A DNA stretch of 64,000 bases from Amyelois transitella (GCF_032362555.1 NC_083527.1:434001-498000), one strand, 5' to 3'. Shown: positions 9,922 through 20,498, numbered from the stretch's first letter. Notes: generated by a model from the letters alone, not told the origin. Made by a program: numbers and translations.

Positions 9922-12900
9922 ATGAAACTAACTACAATAACCCTTTTTACAATTATTATTTCAGTTTTTTTCGTACAAAATATCATTACATCAGAACAAA
10001 ATGTTACTTCACGTGTGAATGAAAAGTTACAGCGTTTAGTTAACAAATTATTTTATCATTTAAAATTACATAAAAATTTTAAACACTCGCTAAAAGTTCA
10101 TGTGTTACTCGCGATGTATAAAAGTCTCAATAATGTGATAGATTTTAACTGGGAAACATACTCCAATATAATAAGAAGCGTTGCGATTTCTGATAATCTT
10201 AAAGATGATTTTATGTACCTACACGTTAAGGCTGCTTTGCAAAACAATAGTGCAGAACAGTATACGACAGAATCACTTAAATCAGTAATTGATATATCAA
10301 CATCCAGAGAAGAAAACGATGATGGTGCTATTCGTAAAAGAATTAATGAAACTGACGCATGGAATCATAAGATTGTTAATAATTTTTTTTACAAAACAAA
10401 TAAAGTTACTGTACCAGATTCGATTAGTGAGCCAATGAACAATACCAACCATGAACTAAAAAAAAGGAAGCGATTAAAAATACCAATCAGAAGAAATTTG
10501 GATTTAAAGGCATGGGGTTAGTAAAAGAAGTATGTATTTTTATATTAAGTCATAAAAACTCACCACAGGTAACTATGTATTTAGACAAATATGCATTACA
10601 ATTAGTAAAAGATTACTAAAAGATTTTATATAATTGAATTTGTCACGCGTCCTATATACTTTAAATAAAATCTTTGTTGAAACTTGGGTTAATACGAAAT
10701 GACATGACCAAAAATTGTAGCAATATACATACATCGACATATAAGCTGAAATAAAGTTAATTAATGAGATCATTCTCTACTGCAATGAATTTATTCAAAC
10801 TCAGCTCCTTTTAAATGACTTTTCTTTCATCAGACTATTAGCATTTTTTTACAAATTGTCATCGCAAGAACCCACGTTCAGCTGATTGGATGAAAGAATT
10901 GAGTTTCAAATAGTGACAGGTTGCTAGCCCATCGCCTAAAAGAAGAATCCCAAGTTTATAAGCCTATTCCTTCATCGCCTTTTATGTCATCCATAGGAAA
11001 GAGATGGAGTACCATTCTATTGGTGCCTTGAACGACACGGCACCTATAACCTCTATCAAATTTGCAGATCCTAAAGAGCACATAAATGATTCCATGATTG
11101 TCAGAAGGTTGAACACCGCCGAGCTTGCAGACCGGTACCCGTTCGTGGCCAGCGTTCATATCTCTGATAAGTTTGTGTGCACCGGCTCCATCATCAGCAA
11201 GGATGCCGTCATCACCGCCGCTTCCTGTCTTTCTTCGTAAGTTTCCATCATGCGCCGTGTGGTTCCCGGCACCGATACAAAAAAGAATTGGACCACTCCA
11301 TCACTTTCCCATGGATGTCGTAAAAGGCGACTAAGGGATAGGTTTGCAAATTTGGGATTCTTTTTTTAGGCGATGGGCTAGCAACCATAATATTTTTTTA
11401 ATAATTTCTAGTCTAAAAAAAATGTTAAGGACGGACAATCCTTATCACTAAGAGGTTTGAAAAATAGATGTTGGCCGATTCTCAGACCTACTCAATATGC
11501 TCACAAAATATCATGAGAATCGGTCTAGCCGTTTCAGAGGAGTACGGGAACGAACATTGTGACACGAGAATTTTATAAAAGATTTATGTATTTATTGGGA
11601 TTGTCATATGACAGCACAGAGATCCAGCAAATGCCTGACCTGGTCAGCGTGGGTGTTGGAAGTGACTACGCAACTAATATCGGACTAGAAGTACCCGCGA
11701 CCGATGTTGTATTCCACCCGAGATACGATCCAATGACGATGAAGAATAATTTGGCCATTATCAAGTTAAAGTTTCAGAAGTATGCGAAAACCAGGCCGAA
11801 GATAAGGAAAATTAAGTTGGATGATAATTCTAAGCCGAGCGCCGCGACGCACAGAATTGAGGCTTTGGGCTACGGTACCGGATATGTGAGTTACATACAT
11901 ACATATGGTCACGTCTATATCTCTTGCGGGTTAGACAGAGCCAACAGTCTTGAAAAGACTGAATGGCCACGTTCAGCTATTTGGCTTAATGATAGAATTG
12001 AGATTCAATATGTGAGTTTATGAATTTAATGCTAAGATAAGATACAATGTGCCGTGTGGTTCCCAACACCAATACAAAAAAATAGGACCACCCCATCTCT
12101 TTCCCTTGGATGTCGTAAAAGGCGACTAAGGGATAGGCTTACAAACTTGAGATTCTTTTTTTAGGCGATGGGCTAGCAACCTGTTTCTTTTTTCTATCAG
12201 TGCCAGGAACCACACGGCTGTTTCCTTCCAACCGTCTTGAAACACATTCAATTGATTTTTTTTTAGGAAGATGAGGAAAACCTGGATAACCGACTCTCTC
12301 TCATGAGCCTCGATGTTTTACCAATAGAGACGTGTGAAGACATATATTCAAGGTGAACATTTTACTAGCATACTTTCATGCTGGTCTGGTAGGTAAAACA
12401 TAGCGTATGCCACCTGCTTCTCTGCCCGTGCAGATTGTAAAAGTGAATCAGGGGATAGGCTTAAAAACTTGGGATTCGGCTTTTAGGCGACAGGCTAACA
12501 ACCTTTCACTATTTGATCTTAATTTCATCATTAAGCCATACAGGTAAATGAGGCTATTCAATTTTTTCAACATACACACATAAAATCATGTCTATATCCC
12601 TTGCGGGGTAGACAGAGCCAACAGTCTTGAAAAGTCTGATAGGCCACATTGAGGTATTTGGCTTAATGATAGAATTGAGATTCAAATAGTGACAGGTTGC
12701 TAGCCCATCGCCTAAAATAATAATCCCAAGTTTATAAGCCTATTGCTCCCATAGTCGCCTTTTACAACATCCATGGGAATGAGATGGATTGGTTCTATTC
12801 TTTTTTTTATTGGTGCCGGGAACCACACGGCACGTACGTATGAGTATATGAAATGAGAAGCGTGAATGGAAAGGTTGAAGTGGGTAGGCCTAGGCGAACG

Positions 12901-15900
12901 TACCTTGATCAAATTTAGGACGTCCGCTTTTTCAAACTTAAGCTAAACCGCCGAGCTTGCACGAAGAGAGTTATGAATGTGGATGAAGCGGAAGAAGTAT
13001 GCAGAGATCATGGCAAGTGTAAAGATGTAATTTCTACCTAACCCTCCGGGGAAAAGGCGTGGTTTTATGTGTGTAGTATTAAGTATATGTAAATTATCAT
13101 TTCACTATTCTCAGTAATGTGTACTAATACAACTTACAAGCATATTCCATTCACTATCCATTTAGCCACAAAAACACATACTCATAGTCAAAAGAAAAGT
13201 AATTTATATTTTTTTTTTTTTTCATTTCTTAACAAATAAATATATACGGGACAAATAACACAGATTGAGTTAGCCTCGAAGTTCGAGACTCGTGTTACGA
13301 GATACTAACTCAACGATACTATATTTTATAATAAATACTTATATAGATAAACATCCAAGACCCAGGCCAATCAGGCCGGGATTCGAACCCGGGACATCCG
13401 GTGTCACAGACAAGCGTGCTACCGCTGCGCCACAGAGGCCATCATATCCTTTACTTATGAAGATCTAAATCGCTTTATGAGGCTGATGATAAAGAATGAC
13501 GATACCTCTTATTTTACTTTTAGGAAATACGTGTCTGATGCAAATATGTGCGCTGGCAGCATTAATTATTGCAATGTGAGTACCATTTTATTATCCGTAA
13601 GTTTTACAAAAAAAATAAAATAATGAACATATTTAGTGGTTATAAAGTATTGTACATTTATTTTAATTTTTAGGCTTATAAGCTTGGAATTCTTCTTTTA
13701 TGCGATGAGCTAGCAACCTGTCACTATTTGAGTCTCAATTTTATCATTACACCAAAAAGTTGAACGTGGCCTTTCAAGATTGCTGACTCTGTCTACCCCG
13801 CAAGGAATATAAACGTGATAATATGGATGGATGGATTTCAATTATTACTTGGTCCGCAAAGACCGTTTTGAATCAGAACCTCATCATACACATGCATATA
13901 CTGAGTGGAAACCCTTCTGGTCGCATCATGTTATTTTTTGTTAACAATGTAATGTCACCTTACGCGCCAAATCTTTCTTTCTTCCTTTCAAAGAGGAATC
14001 CCAAGTTTATCCTATTACTTATTTGCATTCTACAACAATCATGGGTAAGTCTGGGAGTGGTCTTATTCTGAAGTGCCGGGAAACACACGCCATACATTTC
14101 AAGTAATATCTCATCAATCTTTACAGGCTGCTGTAGGCAGTCCAGCAATAGCAGATGGCCAGCTCGTGGGCATCGTCAGCTTCGGGCCTCCGGAATGTGG
14201 CAGTGAACTGACGCCGACTGTGTTCATCAAAACCGGCCTCTTCTACAAATGGATAAATCTTGTCATTAATCAGGTGGGTTTACTTTGTGGTAGTGGCTTT
14301 ATGTCGTAAAAGATGGACGTCGTAAGAGGCGACTAAGAGATAGGATCATTAACTTGGGATTCCTCTTGCAGGCCATGGGCTAGCAACCTATCTCTCTTTG
14401 AATCTAAATTCCATTATGAAGCCAAACAACTGAACGTGACGTTTTAGTATTTTCAAGACTGTTGGCCCTGTCTCCCCCGTCAGGGATAAAGACGTGTTGT
14501 ATGTATGTAAGTATGTAAAATGGTTTAAGTGACTCTTACCGTACACACATTATAATTATATACCTACGTGAAATCATGCCTCTTCCTCGGAGAGTTAGGA
14601 GAGGCTGCATCTATCCAGTTGCCAAGATCTTTATACACTTTTTTCGCTTTATCTATAAATTGTATCTTATTTAGTGACCTCCATAAAACTATTTTCATGC
14701 AAACTCCTTGATTAAGGGTATTTCGTATGAAGGTCCCGGTTTGATCAATTCAAGGTATAATCGTAACTCGAGCGATTACCATAAAATCATCTACGTATGT
14801 TGATGACTTGTGATTACACCAAGTACTTTTTATTGAACGTAAAATTTGTTTAATTTACCAATTTGATTTATTTTAAACCATGAAAAATACGAATGAAACT
14901 ATTTAATGTCATGAAAAGTCTGTAGTTTATCAATGTGTTTGGGAGAATTTAAGAAATGAAACTGGAATTATCCAGAGCATAAATCTACTGACTCATTCTA
15001 GTTCTAAATTTTCGGATAACTTACTTCTTCTTCTTCTTGGCGTTAGTTACATGCTCACCTCTTTAATAAACGGAGAGTACGTATTTGGTGTACAGGAGAT
15101 GGCCCAAAACTGCCCTAGAAACGTATACATAAATGTTATTTTCCTATAATACTGAAATATTAATTTATTAATTATCACGTATTAATTTTTTTCCTAGAAC
15201 TTGTCAAAATGATTTTCTATAATAAAAGATTCTTAATCTTATTTCACTTCCTTTCATGGCTTCCTTTACAACAACGAGTTAAGTGTTGCCATTCAAAAGG
15301 TTTTTATTAACTTCCCGTACGATTACTGATTTCGATTTAATCGATATTTATGAACATGTACAGTATATACGCTTAGTAGGAAGCGTTATTTTGGGACCGC
15401 TTCAATATGTTTAGGTATATTTAATAACAATCTATATATTTTACTTTAAAAATGATTTGTTTGCTGTACATTTGGAATTGATTGTGTTACTTAAATCGAT
15501 AAAAATATATATTTATTAAAAATCGATTTGATGATGATTTTCTGGCAACACTGGTCAGACCGACGCGAAGTAACATTTGAATTGAACATCGCTCAGACGT
15601 CACTCGTTCGTTCTTCCGTTCGTTGTTTCGTTGTGCTTTTTATCTGATACTTATTTATAATTGTTTATTTATTTTGTTTTGAGTAATGATGTTTAGTCGG
15701 TGGTGGCACTAGTTTCACATAGGGGAGCCCCTTAAACCTTAATCAAATGGGTGTATCATGATAGACGATGCTGCTAGCAATCCATTACTATTTTGATTTC
15801 CTGTTTTTAACTATACGCTTCATGGTCTTGCTAAATATGGCCTTAGATTCTGTATAGCCTAAGAGATAAAGACAAGTAAGATTTTTAGGATTAGCATACA

Positions 15901-17817
15901 TCATAGTCTCACGTGTTTGGGGGATAGACAGACCTGTTGCCATAAAACACAAAGGTCACATTTATTAAGTTGGTGGGACGTATAGTTAAATCAAGAATTC
16001 GAAATAGTGATGGATTGCTTATCGCATCGCCTGTCATAAATCCACGGTGACTCATTCTCTAGACCAGCTTTTACAAATAAATGTCCAAATAAATGAATCG
16101 CACTTTGAAACAATGTTTTTTGAGTACTTTTTTCTCCTGAAAATATTAGTAGTAAATCATATTTTTTTTTGTTTTCATTTTCTGTATCATATCTTTTGCA
16201 ACTAGTTATACATTTAGTTCTGCATAAATATTTAGAAAAAAATCTACTATATGTTCAGTTCAGAGCGTATTTGAATACCTACATGCTGTTGTTTGTGTTG
16301 ATAGAATTCTCACATACATTACAAATAAATATATATTTCTTTAATATAAAGAATAACCACGCGGGCGAAGCCTCAGGGCAACAACTAGTACCACTTATAT
16401 ACCACAAATAAATACAAACTGAAATGGTACGTTGATTCATGTTCGCACCAGACTAGTTAAGTATACGACAGTAAAAACTCCTGAATAAAAACTTATAGCA
16501 AAAGCATTTTATAAGAAGTTTGTTGATTAATTGAGCCAGTAAATGAGGAAGTTTATTTTTAAGATTGTATACATTTGACAAGTTCCTGAAACTTTTTTCA
16601 TACAAAATATGAATATACAGTGATTCAAGATTATATAAGAATAGTTGTTATGTGTATACATTCCAGGGCAGTCGTCCATACTTCAATTGGGCCATCTCCT
16701 TTACTATTTGGCAAGTTGTTGTAAGCTGATTCTTAATTAAATTTAATTTCAAGTAATCGCTTCAATATAATGACAGAAAAGTGAATTCAATCATCAGACT
16801 CGTAAAATAATTGAAACAGCAGAAAAGAGAAGACGCATTTCCGATGTATATACAGTAAAATGTGGCAACAAAAACATTGCTTTTTGACAGAATCATCAAC
16901 TTTGGCCTCTCTCAAAAATTTCATGGCAAAAATAATGAACATTTTGCTTTCCTGCTTTTCAGAAATGGAAAAATCGAAGTTTATATGTAACAGCACTACC
17001 GACTCCTGGCTATAGAGTAACACCAATAGCAGATGTGACCGTTTCGTCAACCCGCATTTACGATGATAATGATAAGGATGTCACACAAAAACCATCAACA
17101 GAGCCTAGCTACAAAATACAAAAAGAAAGTGTTTTCAAAGAACTGAGAGATATACTTAAACGTTTATCGAATGTCTCCAATTTTGTTAATACGATGAAAA
17201 ATGATGATTTCAGCTCTGAACAAAATAATGATGAGGAACATTTAACGGAACTCAATATAAAGCATTTAAATCAAATGATCGTTTCTGACAGTGATTCTGG
17301 TGAAAATTCGTCACAAGATATAGGGATTAACCTAGAAGAAACTAAAGCCACAACTCCTGCACCTGAGACGAAAACTGTAACGATAAAAACCACTTCTTTC
17401 AACACACGATCTCCTCAATACAAAGTAAATATAGAGAGAAATCGCCATTCTGATATTAGTTTGGAAGAAAGTGAATCTTCTTCAGACGATGAAAGTCAAG
17501 AAACTACTGAAGTTATTTCTTCACCAAGAACACAAGGAAAACTCCTGGATCTATCCACTCGACCAGATATTGGTCTACCAAATGCGCTACCTTATAATTA
17601 TATCGCACAAAATGTGCTAAGTAGCCAAGAGCTTGACACACTGGTGAAAAATCTCATAATGAAAAAGGCAGTCACTACAAAAAACAAATTGGTTCCTATG
17701 GTAAAAAGAGCTAATCAAGTTTCAATTCCAAACGGGATTTTGTTCGATAAGAATTACATTATACCGAAGGATATGGATATAGAAAACTCCAATGAATATA
17801 CAGTAACGAGGTTATAA
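9922..17817 (+). CDS. SPH2: secreted serine protease homolog with prodomain and acidic Ser-rich tail
   Basis: Seven exons: 9922-10516, 11068-11236, 11615-11885, 12267-12352, 13524-13575, 14127-14273, 16963-17817. All junctions are in phase; product 724 residues. Exon 1 is 595 nt, exactly as in SPH1, and codes for a signal peptide (MKLTTITLFTIIISVFFVQN) and the same kind of prodomain (NKLFYHLKLHKNF against NKLFLTLKLEVNK). Residues 199-440 are a chymotrypsin fold with every catalytic residue gone: His to Ser251 (ITAASC), Asp to Asn300 (NNLAIIKL), and the GDS motif changed to Ala392-Ala393-Val394 (YCN-AAVGSP). The activation Ile and Asp194 equivalents are also lost, so zymogen-type activation is unlikely. 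Fold cysteines are kept. Residues 441-724 form an acidic Ser/Thr-rich tail (SDSDSGENSSQD; LEESESSSDDESQETTE). A second terminal exon exists at 18495-19025. Exon 3's donor is duplicated by a retroposon. Confidence 0.87.
10873..11043 (-). mobile_element. Element A copy next to the SPH2 exon 2 acceptor
   Basis: Reversed copy ending in GAACGACACGGCAC only 24 bp before the exon 2 start at 11068. The branch-point and pyrimidine tract of this intron therefore lie within or just beyond the element. Confidence 0.8.
11252..11396 (+). mobile_element. Element A head half in SPH2 intron 2
   Basis: Starts GCGCCGTGTGGTTCCCGGCA 15 bp past the exon 2 donor and is cut off after GGGCTAGCAACC. Confidence 0.8.
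11405..11580 (+). repeat. LINE 3' region (GTGACACGAGAATTTTATA type)
   Basis: Contains CATGAGAATCGGTCTAGCCG, TTCAGAGGAGTACGGGAACG and GTGACACGAGAATTTTATA, words typical of the 3' end of common lepidopteran LINE/RTE-like repeats. It runs to within 35 bp of SPH2 exon 3. Confidence 0.5.
11893..12007 (-). mobile_element. 5'-truncated element A at the SPH2 exon 3 splice donor
   Basis: Tail half of element A, reversed, flanked by exact 11-bp direct repeats ATATGTGAGTT at 11882-11892 and 12008-12018. The left repeat spans the exon 3 / intron 3 junction (TAT|GTGAGT at 11885/11886), so the insertion duplicated the splice donor. Truncation plus target-site duplication indicates target-primed reverse transcription. 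Confidence 0.88.
12049..12218 (+). mobile_element. Element A head half followed by an inverted head fragment
   Basis: Head and core 12049-12181, then a reversed head fragment (CAGTGCCAGGAACCACACGG) to 12218. Ends about 50 bp before SPH2 exon 4. Confidence 0.75.
12385..12568 (+). mobile_element. Element A variant with a different head (variant C)
   Basis: Body matches element A from AGGGGATAGGCTTAAAAACT onward, but the head is GCCACCTGCTTCTCTGCCCG TGCAGA, also seen at 19998-20198. This suggests a subfamily with an exchanged 5' module. Confidence 0.6.
12571..12833 (-). mobile_element. Element A, full-length, reversed
   Basis: Complete from the CATACACACA tail to the GCCGGGAACCACACGGCAC head. 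In SPH2 intron 4. Confidence 0.85.
12936..13075 (+). repeat. Element B copy
   Basis: From CCGAGCTTGCACGAAGAGAG through ATCATGGCAAGTG to CCTCCGGGGAAAAGGCGTGG. In SPH2 intron 4. Confidence 0.65.
13241..13441 (-). mobile_element. tRNA-SINE, near full length
   Basis: Body plus tRNA-like head (minus strand: GTGGCGCAGCGG, GGTTCGAATCC) with a short deletion between body and head. Ends about 80 bp before SPH2 exon 5. Confidence 0.85.
13674..14092. mobile_element. Two element A pieces in SPH2 intron 5
   Basis: 13674-13830 is a forward tail half ending near GATGGATGGAT; 13965-14092 is a degenerate reversed head half ending GTGCCGGGAAACACACGCCAT. The second lies 35 bp upstream of exon 6. Confidence 0.65.
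14289..14519 (+). mobile_element. Element A copy in SPH2 intron 6
   Basis: Core GGACGTCGTAAGAGGCGACT to a TATGTATGTAAGTATGTAAA tail, starting 16 bp past the exon 6 donor. An element B fragment (14560-14640, reversed) follows. Confidence 0.75.
15540..15700 (+). promoter_or_regulatory. Promoter-like GC-richer patch in SPH2 intron 6
   Basis: ATCGCTCAGACGTCACTCGT followed by tandem CGTTCGTT-like words stands out from AT-rich flanks and contains TCAG initiator-like and GACGTCA CRE-like sequences. No open frame follows before the tail exon at 16963. It could be an internal promoter or a piece of an unrecognised repeat. Confidence 0.2.
15690..16060. mobile_element. Degenerate element A pair
   Basis: Forward (15690-15890) and reversed (15895-16060) remnants recognised by GATGCTGCTAGCAATCCATT and GTGATGGATTGCTTATCGCA. 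Heavily diverged, so old. Confidence 0.4.
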
Positions 17818-17867
17818 AAATTGTGCAGGATATTGTGAAAACGTAACCTAAATCGTATTAGAATAGA

Positions 17868-17873
17868 AATAAA
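17868..17873 (+). promoter_or_regulatory. Poly(A) signal for the first SPH2 terminal exon
   Basis: AATAAA about 50 nt after the stop at 17817, consistent with transcript termination before the second terminal exon. Confidence 0.55.
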
Positions 17874-18379
17874 ATAACCATTCAATATGATTAAATATCT
17901 AAATTGTCTATTGAAAAGAACTAAAACTACACCAACAAAAATGTGGTGTTGTTTGTGTTCATGAGAGGGATTTGGTGTTAGGTAATACATGTAAAATAAA
18001 TTCTAAACATTACTTATTGCTTAAAACGAAAAGCAGCGGAACGAGAGGAGGCCTTACCTGAAAAACAGAAGATGAGAACGATCGCTAAAATGAGTGTAGT
18101 TAAAAAAATTATAATTTCGTCAGTGAAAGCAAAAGATACATCATTTGTAAAGCTAGGTATTTAAAATTAAATAAAAAGAATTATTACCGCAAGACTTGTA
18201 TTATTAAAAACGAAAAACCTGCCGATAAATTATAAATGATCTAGAGTCTTTAAGTCACATTTTGTTAAGCCAAAAGTCAGCACAGTTGATTCTAAATATA
18301 TTCATGAAACATAGGTTCACATCTTTACAAAGTAGTAAAATAATTTTAATAATATTTTAAGGCTTATATCATGATCATG

Positions 18380-18444
18380 ATAATGATCCAAGTTTTAGGC
18401 ATTTGTCATTGTGTGACAAATGCCTAAAAAAGCACATCATTATT
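18380..18444. repeat. Hairpin between the two SPH2 terminal exons
   Basis: Perfect 16-bp stem TTTTAGGCATTTGTCA (18393-18408), 5-nt loop, and its complement (18414-18429), extended outward by ATAATGAT / ATCATTAT with small bulges. It lies about 50 bp before the acceptor of the second terminal exon. It could be a miRNA-type stem, a tiny MITE or an RNA structure affecting exon choice. Confidence 0.6.
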
Positions 18445-18494
18445 ATACTTTAAAGATACTTTAGTTGACAAATTTTCGTTTTGTTTCTTTACAG

Positions 18495-19025
18495 AAAATG
18501 AGAACAGGGACCACCCGCTTTGCTTTTTATGATGAATTTGAATACAAATCAACTATATACAAATCTGATGCAAAACCTGCACATTTATTATCCACGCCTG
18601 TCCCTATATTAAGTTTCAGTATAAACTCTAAACTTCTATTTGACTCGGATAGTGAAGAGAAAACATCAAGAAATAAAGGAAAAAATAAAAAAGCCTTACG
18701 GAGCTCTCATGATGATTCTAATAAATTCCAACTTGTCATTGAAGGACCAGAAGCTGTAACGAGAGCAGTAAAACCCGTTGTTCCAAGACCTACATATCTA
18801 CCACTTGATGGAAGAGATTTGCTTTTTGTTGATGCATTTTACAATGAATTGTCTAATTTAAATAGTGAAGAGATTGATACGTTTGTAAAACAAGCATTAC
18901 AAGTAACCAAAGTACCTGTGAAAAGGACTCAAAAGAGAAAAAGTTCGACCACTCAAAGAACTTTCTGGAACGAAGTATTCCAGTATTTATTAGAAACATA
19001 TAGGAGATCTAAAAACCAAAAATAA
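18495..19025 (+). CDS. Second SPH2 terminal exon (alternative or duplicated tail)
   Basis: Opens after TTGTTTCTTTACAG in phase 0, the phase needed to join SPH2 exon 6 (ends at 14273). It runs 177 codons to a stop, with its own AATAAA at 19105-19110. It begins KMRTG against KWKNR in the first tail exon and shares the conserved patch LNSEEIDTFVKQA (LSSQELDTLVKNL in the first tail, LTKQDLMDIFSEV in SPH1) and an acidic Ser run (FDSDSEEKTS). Joined to exons 1-6 it would give a 616-residue isoform. No donor was found at the end of the first tail exon that would splice the two in series. Either an alternative terminal exon or a remnant of a tandem copy that lost its protease exons. Confidence 0.7.
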   Translation, partial: KMRTGTTRFAFYDEFEYKSTIYKSDAKPAHLLSTPVPILSFSINSKLLFDSDSEEKTSRNKGKNKKALRSSHDDSNKFQLVIEGPEAVTRAVKPVVPRPTYLPLDGRDLLFVDAFYNELSNLNSEEIDTFVKQALQVTKVPVKRTQKRKSSTTQRTFWNEVFQYLLETYRRSKNQK

Positions 19026-19104
19026 CCCATAATCTATAAAATCGAGTGATTTTGTTGATGTAACGAATAGCTAGATAATTATCATCTCATAAATTGAATG
19101 ATTT

Positions 19105-19110
19105 AATAAA
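19105..19110 (+). promoter_or_regulatory. Poly(A) signal for the second SPH2 terminal exon
   Basis: AATAAA 80 nt after the stop at 19025. Confidence 0.55.
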
Positions 19111-19173
19111 ATTACTTGATTAAATACAATTAAATGATTTAATTAACCCTTACGGCTATCTATATAGTAAAAT

Positions 19174-19446
19174 GTAATAGTGCCGTGTGGTTCCCGGCAC
19201 TATTACAAAAAAGAATAGGACCACTCCATCTCTTTCCCATGGATGTCGTAAAAGGCGACTAAGGGATAGGCTTATAAACTTAGGATTCCTCTTTTAGGCG
19301 ATGGGCTAGCAACCTGTCACTATTTGAATCTCGGTTCTATCATTAAGCCAAATAGCTGAACGTGGCCATTCAGTCTTTTCAAGACTGTTGGCTCTGTCTA
19401 CCCCGCAAGGGATATAGACGTGACCATATGTATGTATGTATGTATG
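19174..19446 (+). mobile_element. Element A, full-length with 13-bp target-site duplication
   Basis: The best-preserved copy. Head from 19180, tail of TATG repeats to 19446, flanked by exact TATATAGTAAAAT at 19161-19173 and 19447-19459. Six extra bases (GTAATA) precede the usual head. Confidence 0.92.
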
Positions 19447-19489
19447 TATATAGTAAAATTAGCATTTGCTCGGGGCTTCGTTACCGTGC

Positions 19490-20498
19490 AAAATTCCAGA
19501 AAAAAACTAGCTCACAACATTCCCGAAGATCTATTCTGTATACCAAATTTTGTGAACATCAATCCAGTAGTTTAAAGTTTATTCGTTACAAACATCTCTT
19601 TTCTCTTTATTAATAGTGTGGATGTGTAAAACTCTTACTACTAAATGAAATACGAGATTCCTTATAAATTCTTTTCATATCTTTATGAAAGTGAGTTTGT
19701 TAGTCTTTTTACGTCAAAACCACTGAACCGATAAACAAGATATTTTGGAATCCCTAATGTCGAGTAAGGACAAGCGCGCGCGCACTTCTCCCGGGCTGAG
19801 AAGAGGGCGTAGGGGAGACCACAGCGGCATGACGTCATCGTGTTGTTGCTACCAATATGGGTAAGGTTTCTTACGGCAGATTGCGGAGGTCAGACGAGAG
19901 TCGCATCGCGTAAAATCCTGACTTAAATCCAGAATCATGGCCAAAACGTCTACCCCTGGTTCAATGTTCGTCTGATAGCAAAGAAATTACAAAGTGTATG
20001 CCACCTGCTTCTCTGCCCGTGCAGACTGTAAAAGTCAATCAAGGAAAAAGTTAATAAACTTGAGATTCTTGTTTTAGGTGAAGTGCTAGCAACCTGTCAC
20101 TATTTGAATTGAATTTTATTTTCATTGTTAAGTTGTACACTAATCGTGGTCTATCAGCCTTTTTGGGACTGTTGGCTCTGACAAGACCGTGGGGAATGTA
20201 TTAATTTAGACTTTATTGCACCTAAAACAATGTACAATAAGTGAACTTAATGCTATAAGGCATTTTAACAATTCTACCAGTATTACGTGTGTATTTTTCA
20301 AGATCTTAGCGCAAATATTCTCTACATTTTGATTTTGATAATAGTGGGTTCAATTCAACATAGAAAATCAATAAAATACAGCCGATTGCCACAGTACGAG
20401 TATAAGTGAAGCTCGTAAAACGTGCAATATAATATAACAAATTAATTCAATTCAAAAAAAACAAACCGTAAAGTAACGAAACGATCAGAGTATCCAAA
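19490..20498. other. Intergenic region upstream of SPH3
   Basis: No gene seen. Holds repeat remnants at 19490-19745, a GC-richer repeat piece around 19780-19960 (GCGGAGGTCAGACGAGAGTC), element A variant C at 19998-20198, and a reversed LINE tail at 20208-20290. The last 200 bp is AT-rich and should contain the SPH3 promoter: a TATAATATAA run at about 20429 and a TCAG word at 20485 are candidates. Confidence 0.5.
19998..20198 (+). mobile_element. Element A variant C
   Basis: Head GTATGCCACCTGCTTCTCTG, same as at 12385, then a diverged element A body. Confidence 0.6.

Noticed and set aside
17754..18500. Splicing of the first SPH2 tail exon into the second
   Set aside because: No good donor near the end of the first tail exon, which has its own stop and AATAAA; alternative last exons fit better.
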